Shown: positions 22,400 through 33,582 of the stretch, piece by piece | Position numbering within the stretch: position 1 is the stretch's first letter | Layout: each line of letters begins with the position of its first letter | Source: Talinum fruticosum | Lineage: Eukaryota > Streptophyta > Magnoliopsida > Caryophyllales > Talinaceae | DNA length: 64,000 nucleotides | Assembly: GCA_021018815.1 (NCBI GenBank) | Contig: JAITYX010000141.1 | Location: 310,001-374,000 of the forward strand | Reading direction: 5' to 3' | Position numbers and translations under genes: made by a program | Notes under the pieces: generated by a model | What the model was told of the DNA's origin: nothing | The model's input: only the letters and a program-made list of their open reading frames with translations | Database searches by the model: none

Positions 22400-24199
22400 A
22401 AAATTAGCTCATTATTGTTTTTTTAATTTTTAATAAAGAATATGATTCCATTAGCACTATAGGGAAAATAAACTCAAGTAGAAGATCTTCAAGGGAGGGT
22501 AAAACCTAAACCTTTAGGATAGAAATAATATCAAAACTTTTAATCTTTGTATCTCTTGCAAATCTTAACAAGTAGTGCAACGTAGCTACGAATAATTAAA
22601 TGCTTACAATTGACTGTTATCTTCTCCACACTTTGCTGCTTTTTTTGAAAATGTTATTGTTCCTAGAAATCTATAGGCAGTAGGTAATACCTTTGATACA
22701 CAACATAAAAACTATCTTTGACATCATTTGTGTAGACATCTATTTTGCCACTTGCTCCATCCCCTAAATGTACCTTTATCCTTATACAAGAGAATATTTT
22801 GCAGGACACTTTGACTTAGAGCACATTCAAAGAAAAGATGATCACGACTCTCTTTACTACTAAAGCATAAAGGAGATAAGGCTGCCTCCGGAGTTCAATC
22901 TGCCCTTCACCATCCTCCAAAAGGAAAAACTGTGCTTTGGAACATTAAATTTACTCCATGTGAGTTGAGCCGTATAAGTTTTCTCATGGGGTCCTCTAGC
23001 CATTTATAACCACTTGAAATAGTATAGTTAACTAAGGTATGGTGTTTCCACGTCTAACCACTATACATTACTCAAAGATATCTCTAAGCTTTACAATATT
23101 TCTCTAATAACAAGAGGTATCTCCTGATGAACTCAATGTTCATATAGAAATCTCCTTTTATATAGCGTTCATTAGTATATTCTACTCATGAACACGCCTT
23201 ATCTGTCGTGATATACTAGAGGATGCTTAGCAACTACAATTTGATTCCAAGTTTGACATTTCTTTATCCGAAGACCACCAGCTCTAATGGGTTTACAAAC
23301 CAAATCCCATGCTACAAGAGGAGGTTTGACATAAGTAGAGGATAGTCCCTACAAAAAAATTCCTACTTTCTATCTGCTCTACTACCCCTTTTGGCAAAAC
23401 GAACAAAGAGACCCAATAAGTGTGAAGTGAGAAAAACACTTAATTGAGCAGTTACAACCTACTTGCATATGATAAATGCTTGGAATTACATCATCTTATT
23501 CTAGTAACAATTTTCTTAATAGCTCATTGCAATCAGCTCTCTAGACCATCTCTTAGTGGTTAAAGGGACCCCTAGATACCAGACAGGAAACTTTCCTAAA
23601 GTAAATCCTACAGTTTTGTGAGTGTCATTTTTTAGGGTCTGTCCCTGCTATGAAGGGCTGGGATTTGTTTATGTTCATATACAACCCTGTGACCCTTGAG
23701 AAAATAGTGAAGGCATTTAACACAACTTTTACTATTCGTACATGAGCTTTACATTAGATCATAAGATCATCTATAAAGTATAAGTTCACAAGTTTAGCTG
23801 ACTTATACATAGGAGGAAATCTGAAAGTCTGTTATTGTGCATTGAGAACCAAAGTTATGGTCAAATACTCCATCACCATATTGGATCACGTCTTCTGAAC
23901 CTTTCTTCTCCATTGAAAATAACCACGGTCTACTCCATTGATATTGATTGTAAAATCATAAATGGTAAGGAGAGTCATAATCCATCTAATAAACTCAGTA
24001 GGGAACTTCAATTTTTGTGATGAAACTTCAATAAATTACCAAGAAATATAATCATAGGCTTTCTTGAGGTCAAGCTTAAACAGGAATTTAGTAGATACTT
24101 GTTTTCTTTGGTAGAGTCTCACCGTGTCTTGATAGATCATGATGCTATGTGCAATCAGTCTATCTTTTATGATAGTAGATTGATTGTCATAACAATACT
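22400..24199 (-). pseudogene. L1-type LINE ORF2 fragment (copy 2): reverse transcriptase to zf-RVT
   Basis: On the minus strand, 24180-24036 encodes the reverse transcriptase entry region (STIIKDRLIAHSIMIYQDTV and FLFKLDLKKAYDYISW, motif A). Further down, LYFIDDLMI at about 23786-23760 corresponds to the FADD catalytic box with A changed to I. PVWYLGVPLTTKRWSRELIA follows near 23580, then AWDLVCKPIRAGGLRIKKCQ (about 23310) and a zf-RVT-like region with WSKFNVPKHSF at about 22960. Stops and frameshifts are frequent. The endonuclease and ORF1 are missing, so the copy is 5' truncated; the 3' A-rich tail is probably at about 22400-22440. Copy 1 of a related LINE ends immediately upstream in the same orientation. 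Confidence 0.8.
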
Positions 24200-25881
24200 T
24201 TTTCTTATATTTTTGGTGAAAAAGGTAAGTTTCATTCTTTGATAAACAAAACATTACAACTGATAAATTTAGGCATACCTTAATTTTACTACAAAATCAA
24301 GTTGTGCTTCTACTTAACATATCCCTACCATATTCAGTAACTATCTTAAAGACATCCATATGAACACCATTATGTATTCTATTATTTCTTTCCATCCAAC
24401 AATGATATATTATAGCTGATATAGCTAGATAACATTTTGATTTCATCTACTTGTTGCCATGATCATTCATTGACCAATTTTATAAGTCATTTTTGCCTTC
24501 TCTTCAATCTGTAACATGTTGCACCTCTTTCATTATCATATTGCTAACAATAATTGTGAAAGAGCATTCCAAAAATAAAGTGACTATGAGACTCAAGACT
24601 AGTGCAAAAGACACCATGTGGTTCACAGCTAAGTCCCATCCCAAGCAGACTATCTCTAGTGAGCAATTTCTAATGCATCACCAGTCAGAGAATGAATTAA
24701 AACTCTGGTATTCTACCTTTGTGCCAAACCAATGGATACCATGCCATAATAGGACCTTTTGCTCTCAGCATATCATACCCAACTTTACAGCAATAATCAC
24801 CATAATTTGTGTAACAATCTTCCTGTGGCAATATTAAAAACTTCTGTCATTTTGTCTCTGACTCTTAGAATCTTCTTCCAGGACCAACTCACCTTTGTTA
24901 TAAGTTGAAGCTACCATATTGTAGGGCTCCTAAGTAGTAGTGATGAATCGACTGAATTCATAACACTCCTTCCCCTGTGATATCTGCCAAGTGAGTTTTG
25001 TTATGAGAGTTATATTGCTTTTTACGATATCTCTTATCCCTAGACCTCACTCTTTTTTGGTGCACAAACTATATCCCATGCTACCAGAGACATTCTTCTG
25101 CTTTCAAGTGTTCCCCATAAAATGTTCTTATATATTTGGTTAATCTTTTCCACAATTGTTGTTGGGAGAATGAACATCTCACTCCAATAAGAAGACATGC
25201 TTAGTAACATAGAGTTTACGAGTTGAACTTTAATAGCATATGACAACTTTTTCATTGGACAAGTTGTGATTTTTGCTACCATTCTCTCAATCAAAATACT
25301 GCAGTCATTCTTAGTCAATCTTTGAGGTTTTTAGGCGCTCCCAAGTTTTTAAAAGGAAATGTACCTTCCTAATATTTTATAATTTCAATTAGTTGTGTCA
25401 AACAACATATAATTTGTCTTGGTTTAACTTCTGGCCCTGTGCAATATGAGAAATGTGAAAAATCAACCATTAGACACCTCACATTAATGGAATTAGCTTT
25501 GCAGAAGAAGTCACAGCAAATCTAAGATGACATAGTTTTGGACCATGGCAATCAGGTTGAAATCTAACTCTGTTTGCTCTGTAGCAATCTTTAGTGCTTA
25601 GTGGAGATATTCCACAATTAACACAAATAGTAGGGGTAACATTAGATCTGCTTTCCTCAAACCTCGTTTGCTCCCAAAAAACAAAAAAAGTTCCCCATTA
25701 AACTTCACTCAGAATGTTGCTATTTGTACCATAATGTATTGCACAAATTTAGTAGGGAAACTATATCCTAACAAAATATTGTCCAAAAACTCCATTTGAC
25801 TATATCATAGGCCTTTTTCAAATCCAATTTCCGTGACAATTTAGAAACATATTTATATAGTAAATTATAACAAATGATAGG

Positions 25882-26088
25882 GATACGAAGTGAGTGTTAG
25901 CCTAGTGGCAAACACTCCACACTTTCATCTTGGCTCGGCTTTTGTGCAAATGAGTTATGATAAGTTGTGGGTTTGGCTTTATGCACGAGCTTGGTATTCC
26001 TATCCCCCTAGGCCTTCAAGCCCAACTGGGATTACCTCTGAGAAAGCGACCCAATTAGGTAGCCCACATTTACCATTCTAAAAAAAAA
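25882..26088 (+). mobile_element. tRNA-like SINE with 13-bp target duplication
   Basis: AACAAATGATAGG occurs at 25869-25881 and again at 26089-26101, directly flanking a 207-bp insert that ends in an A run (26078-26090). Near its start TAGCCTAGTGGC (25898-25909) matches the tRNA A box (TRGCNNAGTNGG). A clear B box was not found; the candidate near 26010 (GGCCTTCAAGCCC) is weak. It is inserted in the LINE ORF2 reverse-transcriptase gene, in the opposite orientation to it. Poly-A tail, long variable duplication and Pol III A box together indicate a plant SINE. Confidence 0.8.
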
Positions 26089-27109
26089 AACAAATGATAG
26101 GTCTGTAATCTGAGGCAGTTTTAGGGCTATTAGTTTTAGGGAGTAAAGAAATTCTAGTAGATTTCCATCCTTTCTGGATGCACATTATATCAAAGCAGTT
26201 CCACACTACTTTGCAAACATTATCGCTCACAATGTCCCAAATCGTTTTGAGCAAATCTCTGCTATAACCATTTGGCCTTGGGGTCTTGTGATTAGGAATA
26301 GAAAATATAACATTCTTAATACATATCCTCCCTTGGGTATGGTCTAATTAGAGCAGTTTGTTGCTGGAATAAAAAGGCGGACTCCCATTTGGATTCACTA
26401 ATATTCACATTAGTCCCCAAAAACTTTTCATAAAATTTCATAAAGTAACGAGTTACCATTTGATAGTATCGAGTCTAGTTTCCATATTCTTAGAAATAAG
26501 AAGAGATTCTGTTGTGCTGGTGTCTATTCTTGAGGCTTTCAAAGAAAAGTTTCTCATTTGAATCTCCCAAGTTCAACCAGTCATCTTTAGTCTTCTAGAT
26601 ATAGAACGTATAAAGTCTATCCTTCCACACACAGAGGTCCTCTAAAGCTTGCTTTTCTAGTTCATACAAATATTGATTTAAAGGAGATTGCTCAATACTA
26701 ACTTGTATTCTAGTGAGTTTCTCTTTGGCCTTAACATGTTGCACTTGAACATCCCTAAATTGGCTCTTATTAAGACTTCTAAGTGGCTTCTGTAATAAAA
26801 GAGTTTCTTTACCACCACCTGTATAGGAGAATCAGAGACATCATATTTCTAACTCTGGTCCACTAATTGAGCATACTGAGATTTTCTTGTCCATGTATCG
26901 AACTAATTGAAAGGTTTTGGTATTTTATTCTTCAACTCATATAATTGTATGGGACTAAGATAATGATTTGTTCTATCTTCAACCGTAAAAATTTTCTGCT
27001 GCAGGGAAAACATTTGTCCATTCAACATTGACCAAAATCCTAAAGCCATACTCTTGCTTGTTAGTCTAAGAGTAGTGACATCCCTTCCATGTGATGTCCT
27101 TTAAGTCCA

Positions 27110-27781
27110 CATTACTATAATAATAACTTTTAACTATACGCCTTTTATAACGGTTACGAAGAAAACCATAATATAAAATGAGGCAGCAGTATTTTTGTAA
27201 TAATCTGAAAAGAAGAACTGACTTTTAACTACAGCTCCAAGATATAACCGTAGTAAAAAGTCAAGTAAGGCCTACTACTACGTTTCTTAAATAAAACCAT
27301 AGTAATAGGTGACACTTTACACTACAGTTCTGCATAAGAACCGTATTAATAGGTCCAACGTACCAAAACATTTACATCCTCTTTAGTGTTTTTGGGATGA
27401 CTTGGCCTATTACTACAGCTTCTTTGTAAGAAAGAACTATAATCATAGGTCACACTACTACAATAATGACATTTAACTATGGGTCTTTTACAGCTGTTAT
27501 AATAAAAACCTTACTAAAAAATGATGTGGTGGCATTTTTTTAAAAATGACCTTATTACAATCTGTTCCTAAATAGAACCGTGGTAATAGGTTATGTTTGG
27601 ACCTATTACAACAGTTCTAAGACAAAACCATTGTTGTAGGTGACCTATTACAATGGTTCTTAGATAGAACTGCTGTTATAGGTCCATACATGACGTACTA
27701 CAACAGTTATGCCTAGGAATCGTTGTAATAGGTCATTTGCTTTTTAAAAAATCTCTCACTCGTTCGCTCCCTGCTCGGACC

Positions 27782-27834
<53 letters not shown>

Positions 27835-29021
27835 CTATTGTGTTTGTCCATCTCCTACTTTGCAAACAATCTATCTTTTCTCTCTCTTTAGATCTGTACC
27901 TCATTCCCCATCAATAGAACAAGAATCGCTTTTATCTTCGCTTGTTCGCTTTCCGTTCGTTTTCCAGGTCTCTCTCTCCTATTCATCTCCATCTCCATCC
28001 TCATCCATCTTCATCTTCTCCATCCTCATCGGCCCTTCTCTCGAGCGGATCCATGTAGATCTGGTTTTAAATGTCGACCCTAAGAGATTTGAAAGAGATC
28101 TATAAAATTCTAATCCTTTTTCATAAGTTGTTTCAAATATATGATAAAAAAAAGTTGTTTCAAATATGTAAAATTCATTTTTCTTCATTTTGTTTACATT
28201 TTGCTTATATTTTTTGATATGTAAAATTCGACCTCTTGTTTCAAATCTAGCTTATTATTGGCACCGACATCGGGCAAGCATTTTAGGGTACAAGTTAGGA
28301 GAAGGCAGATGACAAGAAGGAGATGGAGAGCAAACGACGAGAAGGAGACGGAGAGTAGATGGCAGGAGATAGCAAGTTCTCACTTTTAGGTTTCACTTTT
28401 TTTAAAAAATTTGGTTTTAGATCTCAAAATTTCAGTTCTACATTTCAATTTAGTGTAATTTGATTTCCTTACAAATGAATAAATTTCCTTTTTGAGTTTA
28501 AGCTAATTTAACGCAATATGAATATTGTCCTCAAATGAATGAATTGCCTTTCTGAGTGGATATAGATGAAAATTTTCATAATATGCAAGCTAGACTTAAT
28601 GTGCATATTTTTCCCTATTTTTGCTCATTATTTGAATTTTCGTGACTACATAGATGGCTAAAATTCTTGAAAGTTTTATTGCAAATGCATGTGAATTTAT
28701 ATCAATTTTCTATATTTTTTGGTGAATTTTGGATAAGCCGTTGTAATACACCTGGTTTAGTCAAGTTTTTAACTACGATTTTCTAAAATAACTATAGTAA
28801 TAGGAAAAATTTTACTACAGCTTATTCATAAGAACCATTGTAATAGTACTCACCTATGACTACGGTTGTACTATAGAACCATTGTAGTAAGTGATCTTTT
28901 ACTACAATTATGCAACCATAGTCAAAGATACTCGACTTACTATCGCACTCACTTTGACAATGGTTTGCAATCATATTTGAAAGTCATTTTTATGTAGTTA
29001 AAGACTGTTCTTATAGTAGCA
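27110..29021 (+). mobile_element. Non-autonomous CACTA element(s), with a duplicated 5' terminal region
   Basis: Two 5'-type termini lie 343 bp apart: CATTACTATAATAATAAC at 27110 and CACTACTACAATAATGAC at 27453. Both are followed by similar subterminal sequence (TTTTAACTATA..TTTTATAAC, AAATGA.G.GGCA.TATTTT). The single 3' terminus TTCTTATAGTAGCA ends at about 29021. Subterminal repeats ACTAC(A/G)GTTCT / AGAACCGTAGT fill 27150-27730 and 28740-28990. No transposase is present; the interior holds a (TC)n tract and a GC-rich leader. The LINE endonuclease frame continues on both sides. The flanking triplets (CCA and CAA/CAC) are compatible with a degraded 3-bp duplication. Confidence 0.75.
27740..28110 (+). 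other. Pyrimidine-rich leader-like segment with (TC)n in the CACTA element
   Basis: A CT-rich block starting TCTCTCACTCGTTCGCTCCC includes an uninterrupted (TC)n run at about 27787-27831 and further CT-rich sequence to 28030. Related CACTA elements at 32640-32900 and (inverted) 48690-49100 have a comparable block at the same distance from their 5' ends. The 122-codon ORF across it is low-complexity; I read it as transcribed leader, not protein. Confidence 0.5.
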
Positions 29022-29604
29022 CAACTTGAAAAACACATAACTAAAACTCTTGAAGATATTGCAAAGTGACTGGTAGCCATCCAATTTTGTCCTCCAAATT
29101 GAGCAGGTGGTTAACAAGCCAGGGCTCTCTAATAGTAGAGAGTAATTGTTGTATAGTCTACCATATATCCTTTTCTCTGAGTTTCCTCATTGAATCCATC
29201 AATTATAGTAGGAAAGAAGCATTTATTGTAAAGATATGCTTCACCTAGCAATGAATAACTTGAGTAGTTGTTTTTATTATTAAACTAGAAATCACCCGTT
29301 GGCCACATAATCCATATAATCTACCTTTCTCATGATCATCATAATTCACATAGCGAATCCAATCTTGAAAAGAGCCACTCACTTTATTATAGTTCCTAAT
29401 CTTCACCTTGGTTTCCATGAAGCATAGTATACCTATTTTATTCTTCCAATAGAAAGCTTTCACTTCCCTGTGTTTATTAGGGCTAGTGAAATCCCAAATG
29501 CTCTATGTTACTATATTATCCATGAGGAGTTGTGTGTCGTGTGCCCACTGGGTTCTCCTCTATTGTGCTTTGTACTACCATAATCACTTATTCCTTTGAG
29601 ACTA

Positions 29605-29958
29605 CAGCCCTATTTGGCAATTAACTGTTAGCTATTGACTATTGACTCATTGGATTAACTATTAGCTATTGGCCGATTAGATTAGTTGTTCGTATTAGTT
29701 GTTTACATTTAACTGTTTTAGAAAAAGTGTTTGGTAAAATTAGATGTTTCTAAAAATAAATGTGAGACAAAAAGCTAATTTACAAAAAGTCAAATCTCAA
29801 AAAACTATTGAAATTAACTTTTTGAAAATATCTTTTTAGGGCAAAGAGTTATTACAAAAGGCAAACTTACCAAACACCTTAAATAGTTTTTGACCAAGTC
29901 AAAAAGCCAAAACTCTCTCAAAAAATCAGTTTTTGCCAAAAACCCATTTGCCAAACAT
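29605..29958 (+). mobile_element. MITE, family 1 (TTTGGCAA-type termini)
   Basis: The left end CCCTATTTGGCAATTAACTG and the right end read inward (ATGTTTGGCAAATGGG) share TTTGGCAA. The internal sequence TTTTAGAAAAAGTGTTTGGT..AAAATTAG matches a second copy in inverse orientation at 43701-43990. No coding capacity. It lies between ORF1 and ORF2 of the LINE. A target duplication is not clear. Confidence 0.65.
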
Positions 29959-29964
29959 CGTCTA

Positions 29965-31099
29965 TATCAAATACCGGAAAGGAGTTGTGAACTGGTGTAG
30001 AGACTTGAACTTGGTGCTCAATTTGACTTACTGTTACTATCTACCTCATTGTAACTCGTCCATCATGTTTATCTTGTTGGCCTATATCTTGTGTAACAGG
30101 TTGCTCTGTAGGTGCTGGGATCACCTTGGACTTTTATTGCCAATTCCCATCGTCATGACCATAGTTTTTGCTCTTATTATGTTCAACTGTTTCGACTCAA
30201 ATTGAACATCTTGCTTGATCAGAATACCATGGTGGTTAGCAAAGTAAATGTGTTTAGGAGCAAATACTTTGAATTGCAACCTTAATTAACACTCTAGCAT
30301 AAACTGCTTTACTTTTGTCCTGAGTATTCTTGTCTATCAAGATAGGATTCTCCAATAGGCTAGCTAGCTTACTTAGAGATGAGACATTCTAGTATTTTAA
30401 ATCCAAGTCTGAAAATTGTACTGATACAGGAACTTGATTTATCTCTTTTTTTTTGAAATCCTTATGCCATGGCTTCATAATAAATGGTTGGTTGTCAAAG
30501 TGATAGACACCATGTTTAGGATTTCATCTCTTGTTTTCACTGAGTCAATCTTACTAAAACAACTCCACTGTTCATCATCACAACCCTATCAATAATGTAA
30601 TCCTTCTAAATTCTCCTGATAACCCATTTAAAATAGAGAAGGAAGCGGATGCTCCAAAAGATAACATGATACAATCGATTCCTAAAATCGAATCCCCAGT
30701 TCTATATCATCAATGTCTATCTTAGTGAACATGATATCCTTTTTATTTTTTTGAGGGGGTCATAACCAAGCTTGTGGCGGACATTTCATAACTTTTAGAA
30801 ACGTCAAAATTTTCTGAAATAGATGATGTATGAGAAATACCTGAGTTGATTATACCCACATGGGGATCCATCACTTTATTGAGCACTCCCTGAAATGAAG
30901 TTCAAGCTAGAGTTGACAATTCAATAATATTAGGGTTGATCGCAATCATCGATGTTGCTGTTTCATTAGATTATGCACTCGTTGTAGCTAGGTTACTAGA
31001 AATCCCATAAGTTGATGACCGCTGTAGTGGATTGCTATGAGGAATCAACCTAGAAGAAGGTGGTTGACCAGACATCTTAGGTTTCCTACACTTTGCCAT
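29965..31099 (-). pseudogene. LINE ORF1 with DUF4283-like domain
   Basis: The start MAKCRKPKMSGQPPSSRLIP at 31099 (minus) is followed by a degenerate frame. At about 30485-30210 the DUF4283 core appears: IMKPWHKDFKKKEINQVPVS then VQFSDLDLKY and SLSKLASLLENPILIDKNTQ with AVYARVLIKV. DUF4283 proteins are the usual ORF1 (nucleic-acid binding) of one group of plant L1 elements. Frameshifts and stops break it, and the 3' part is displaced by a MITE. Confidence 0.75.
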
Positions 31100-31182
31100 T
31101 GCTAGAGAGAAGAGCTCTCCCAACTAGAGAGAAAAAGAGCCTAAAAAATTCTCAATTTTTCATTACTAGTTTTCTCTCTCTC

Positions 31183-31186
<4 letters not shown>

Positions 31187-31219
<33 letters not shown>

Positions 31220-31221
31220 TG

Positions 31222-31270
<49 letters not shown>
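31187..31270. repeat. (TA)n microsatellite
   Basis: Alternating TA with a few ACATATATGTAC interruptions, following a (TC)n-rich stretch just upstream (on the minus strand) of LINE ORF1. It ends at GCGCGCGATC. Confidence 0.95.
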
Positions 31271-31275
<5 letters not shown>

Positions 31276-31279
31276 CGAT

Positions 31280-32350
31280 CACGCAGGTGCACCCGTCAAA
31301 ATTGAGATTTTTAGCATTAATTTTTAAATACTAAACTTTATTATATTAATTTTATCCTTAAATTAAAAGTATAAAAAATATATTTTAAAATAAAGAAAAA
31401 TATGACATAACTTATTTAAAATAAATAAATAAAACATTGGCGTATTATATCTAATAAATTTTCAATATATGGATATGAAAGTTTTATACTATGAAGGGAG
31501 AGATGAGGAAGATTTGAGAGTTCATGATAGAGAGTACTAGTGGTGTGTAATTTAAGACTAGTTAAGAAAGAAGCACATAAGAGTGAGGGAGAGAGATAAA
31601 GAGACATAAAGATCGAGAGAAAAGGGGGAGAGAAAAAATATTTGTAAGGAGGTTATTTTATGAAGAATAAGGAACGGAAAAATAAAATTAATTTCTTTCC
31701 TTACAATATACTTTTTGAAAAATATGAATATACTTTAAACAAGCCATAAAGAAATCTAGGAATGAATAACTTCTGATTGATTATGGTTGCTAATAAAAAT
31801 GTGTATAACTTTGACAAGATTATGGTTAAAAGTGTTCGTTTTAGTTACTTATATATAAACATCATTCTATTAGTTATAAGTGAATGACGAAATTAGTTTG
31901 ACAAAAAAAGTATATATATATAAATACTTCTTCATATATTTAAGTTATTCACACACTGGATCAAAAAAAAATTAAATTTGAATTTACAAGTACATACACA
32001 CAAACGCTCACACACACAAACTTATCTACATAACATTTTTTCATATATAAAAGTTGTTATTTGTCAAAGTTAATAAAATAAAAATATTACCATATATTTT
32101 ATATAATAAAAAATATTACCATATATAAAAGTTGTACAAATGAAATTTATTCCAACTCTTTCAAGCTCCTTTCAACTCTTTTCAACTATTTCCAACTTCT
32201 TCTAGTTTCTTCCAACTCCTTTCAATTTCTTACGACTTCTTTCATTTCCTACTAAATCCAACCCAAAAGAACATGCTTTTAGTTTCAGAAAATAAAAAAA
32301 ATATTTTCTATAATAAATCAATTTTTCACTAAATTCTCCACTATCTTTTT
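31280..32350. other. AT-rich spacer, no gene recognised
   Basis: Very AT-rich sequence with short simple repeats. At about 32155-32235 a run of TTTC(C)AACT(C/T) units forms a degenerate short tandem repeat. No transposon terminus or coding sequence recognised. Confidence 0.5.
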
Positions 32351-32639
32351 TGATATCACTGTTATAGCAATGACTTTTTATTACAGGTCTTTTGTGATGG
32401 TTGAAAACAACAACCATAGTAAAAAATGAGGCGTGACATTTTTCATAATAATTGTTCTTTTATTTCACGTATTACTATGATTTTTTCATTGAACCATAAA
32501 ATAGGTCAATATGTTGATTTTTACTACGGTTCGATGAAAGAACCGTAGTAATAGGTGGTCTATTACTACGGTTCTTTAGATAAACCGTAGTAAAAAGTTT
32601 GTTAGAGGACCTAAGTACATGAGCAGACTACTACTCACC

Positions 32640-33110
32640 TTTACTCTCTGCTCTCTACTCTCACTCTTACTCTCGTTCTCCAGTCTTGCTCTCGTCTCAC
32701 TTACTCTCTCCTAGCCGTCGTCACCACTCTAGGGTTTCATCGCCGTCATCGCTGCCTTCCACTAGATGTCATCGTCGTTCTCCTTGCCTCTCCCTCTTGT
32801 TCTCGCAGTCGCTATCGCCGTCGCTGTGTTTCTCCCTCTTGCTTCTCGCTCACTCTCGCCGTCATTGCTGCCATCAATAGGCAACTTCTGTCTCCCTCTC
32901 TTTTTTTTTACTTTAATTTATTCGTAAAATTGGTTAGTTGAATGTTGACAAATGAGTTTAGGGTTTAGATTTTAGTATTTAAGAAAATGGAATGATATAG
33001 GGTTTAGGGTTTAGGGAAATGAATATTGAGCGAAATTGATTTGTAATGTTTAGGGTTTAACGTTTAAGCTATTATGCCCTATATAAAGTTGCATAGAATG
33101 AGGTTGCCAA
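32640..33110 (+). other. CT-rich leader and telo-box cluster of the CACTA element
   Basis: 32640-32900 is rich in CTCTC and TCGCCGTC phrases and resembles the leader blocks of related elements. It is followed by several TTTAGGGTTTAG motifs (about 32957, 32998-33016, 33048) that match plant telo-box (AAACCCTAA) elements found in promoters and first introns. A 64-codon ORF here is serine/leucine-rich without domain. Confidence 0.45.
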
Positions 33111-33328
33111 CATTTTTCATTCTTTAAGAGGGTAAGGCTTCTGGGAACATATCCAAAAATACAGTTCCTCACTTGGACAAAAGGGAGGAATGTTCTCTTT
33201 CTGAGTGGCCTAAATTCCTTGAGCTATAGTTGTTTGACATGGGCTTGAATTAGGTAATTAAAAACCTGTAATTTAACGATTTGCATACTTGATATCCGTC
33301 AAATTTGTGAATATTGTCAGGCTAGGAC

Positions 33329-33510
33329 CTATGTTAAGATAACAGACCATGTGATTGACCCGGTCAACAAAGTGGGTCAATGGTTCGAATAATTGAACCG
33401 TTTAACTCGTATTAAACCGATTGACCCGATTAATGGTTGAACCCGGTTAGACCGTATATATATATATATATAACCCCATTCCTAATTACTGCTTTCTTGG
33501 ACAAACCGGG

Positions 33511-33582
<72 letters not shown>

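Larger units (their letters stand above)
24290..29523 (-). pseudogene. LINE ORF2: APE endonuclease, reverse transcriptase, zf-RVT (interrupted)
   Basis: From 29523 the minus strand reads a LINE endonuclease N-terminus with TSPNKHREVKAFYWKNKIGI then LCFMETKVKIRNYNKVSG. It continues to about 29022, then resumes after the CACTA insertion at 27109 with the endonuclease phrase WKGCHYS-TNKQE (one stop). Downstream are the linker to the reverse transcriptase (an LLPKTNSP..ASDYRPI-like phrase at about 26130), motif A KLDLKKAYD at 25805-25830, the thumb region (LSYAIKVQLVNSMLLSMSSY, ending KNILWGTLESRRMSLVAWD) at 25318-25040, and a zf-RVT remnant at about 24870-24330. Many stops and frameshifts; the YADD-type box is not recognisable. 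The protein would nick target DNA and reverse-transcribe the element's RNA; this copy cannot. Confidence 0.85.
24200..31150 (-). mobile_element. L1-type LINE (copy 1), near full length but decayed, with three nested insertions
   Basis: Minus-strand element with ORF1 beginning at 31099 and ORF2 from 29523 to about 24290, ending in a tail near 24200-24220 (TTTTTCACCAAAAATATAAG). It is interrupted by a CACTA element (27110-29021) within the endonuclease, a SINE (25882-26088) just before reverse transcriptase motif A, and a MITE (about 29605-29958) between the ORFs. The coding sequence resumes in register on both sides of the CACTA and SINE insertions, so the LINE is the older layer. Confidence 0.82.

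Noticed and set aside
25898..25950. Possible tRNA gene at the A-box match
   Set aside because: No cloverleaf can be built and no B box is evident; flanking duplication and A-tail show a SINE.
32998..33016. Interstitial telomere sequence
   Set aside because: Only two to three TTTAGGG units; too short for a telomeric relic and better read as telo-box motifs.
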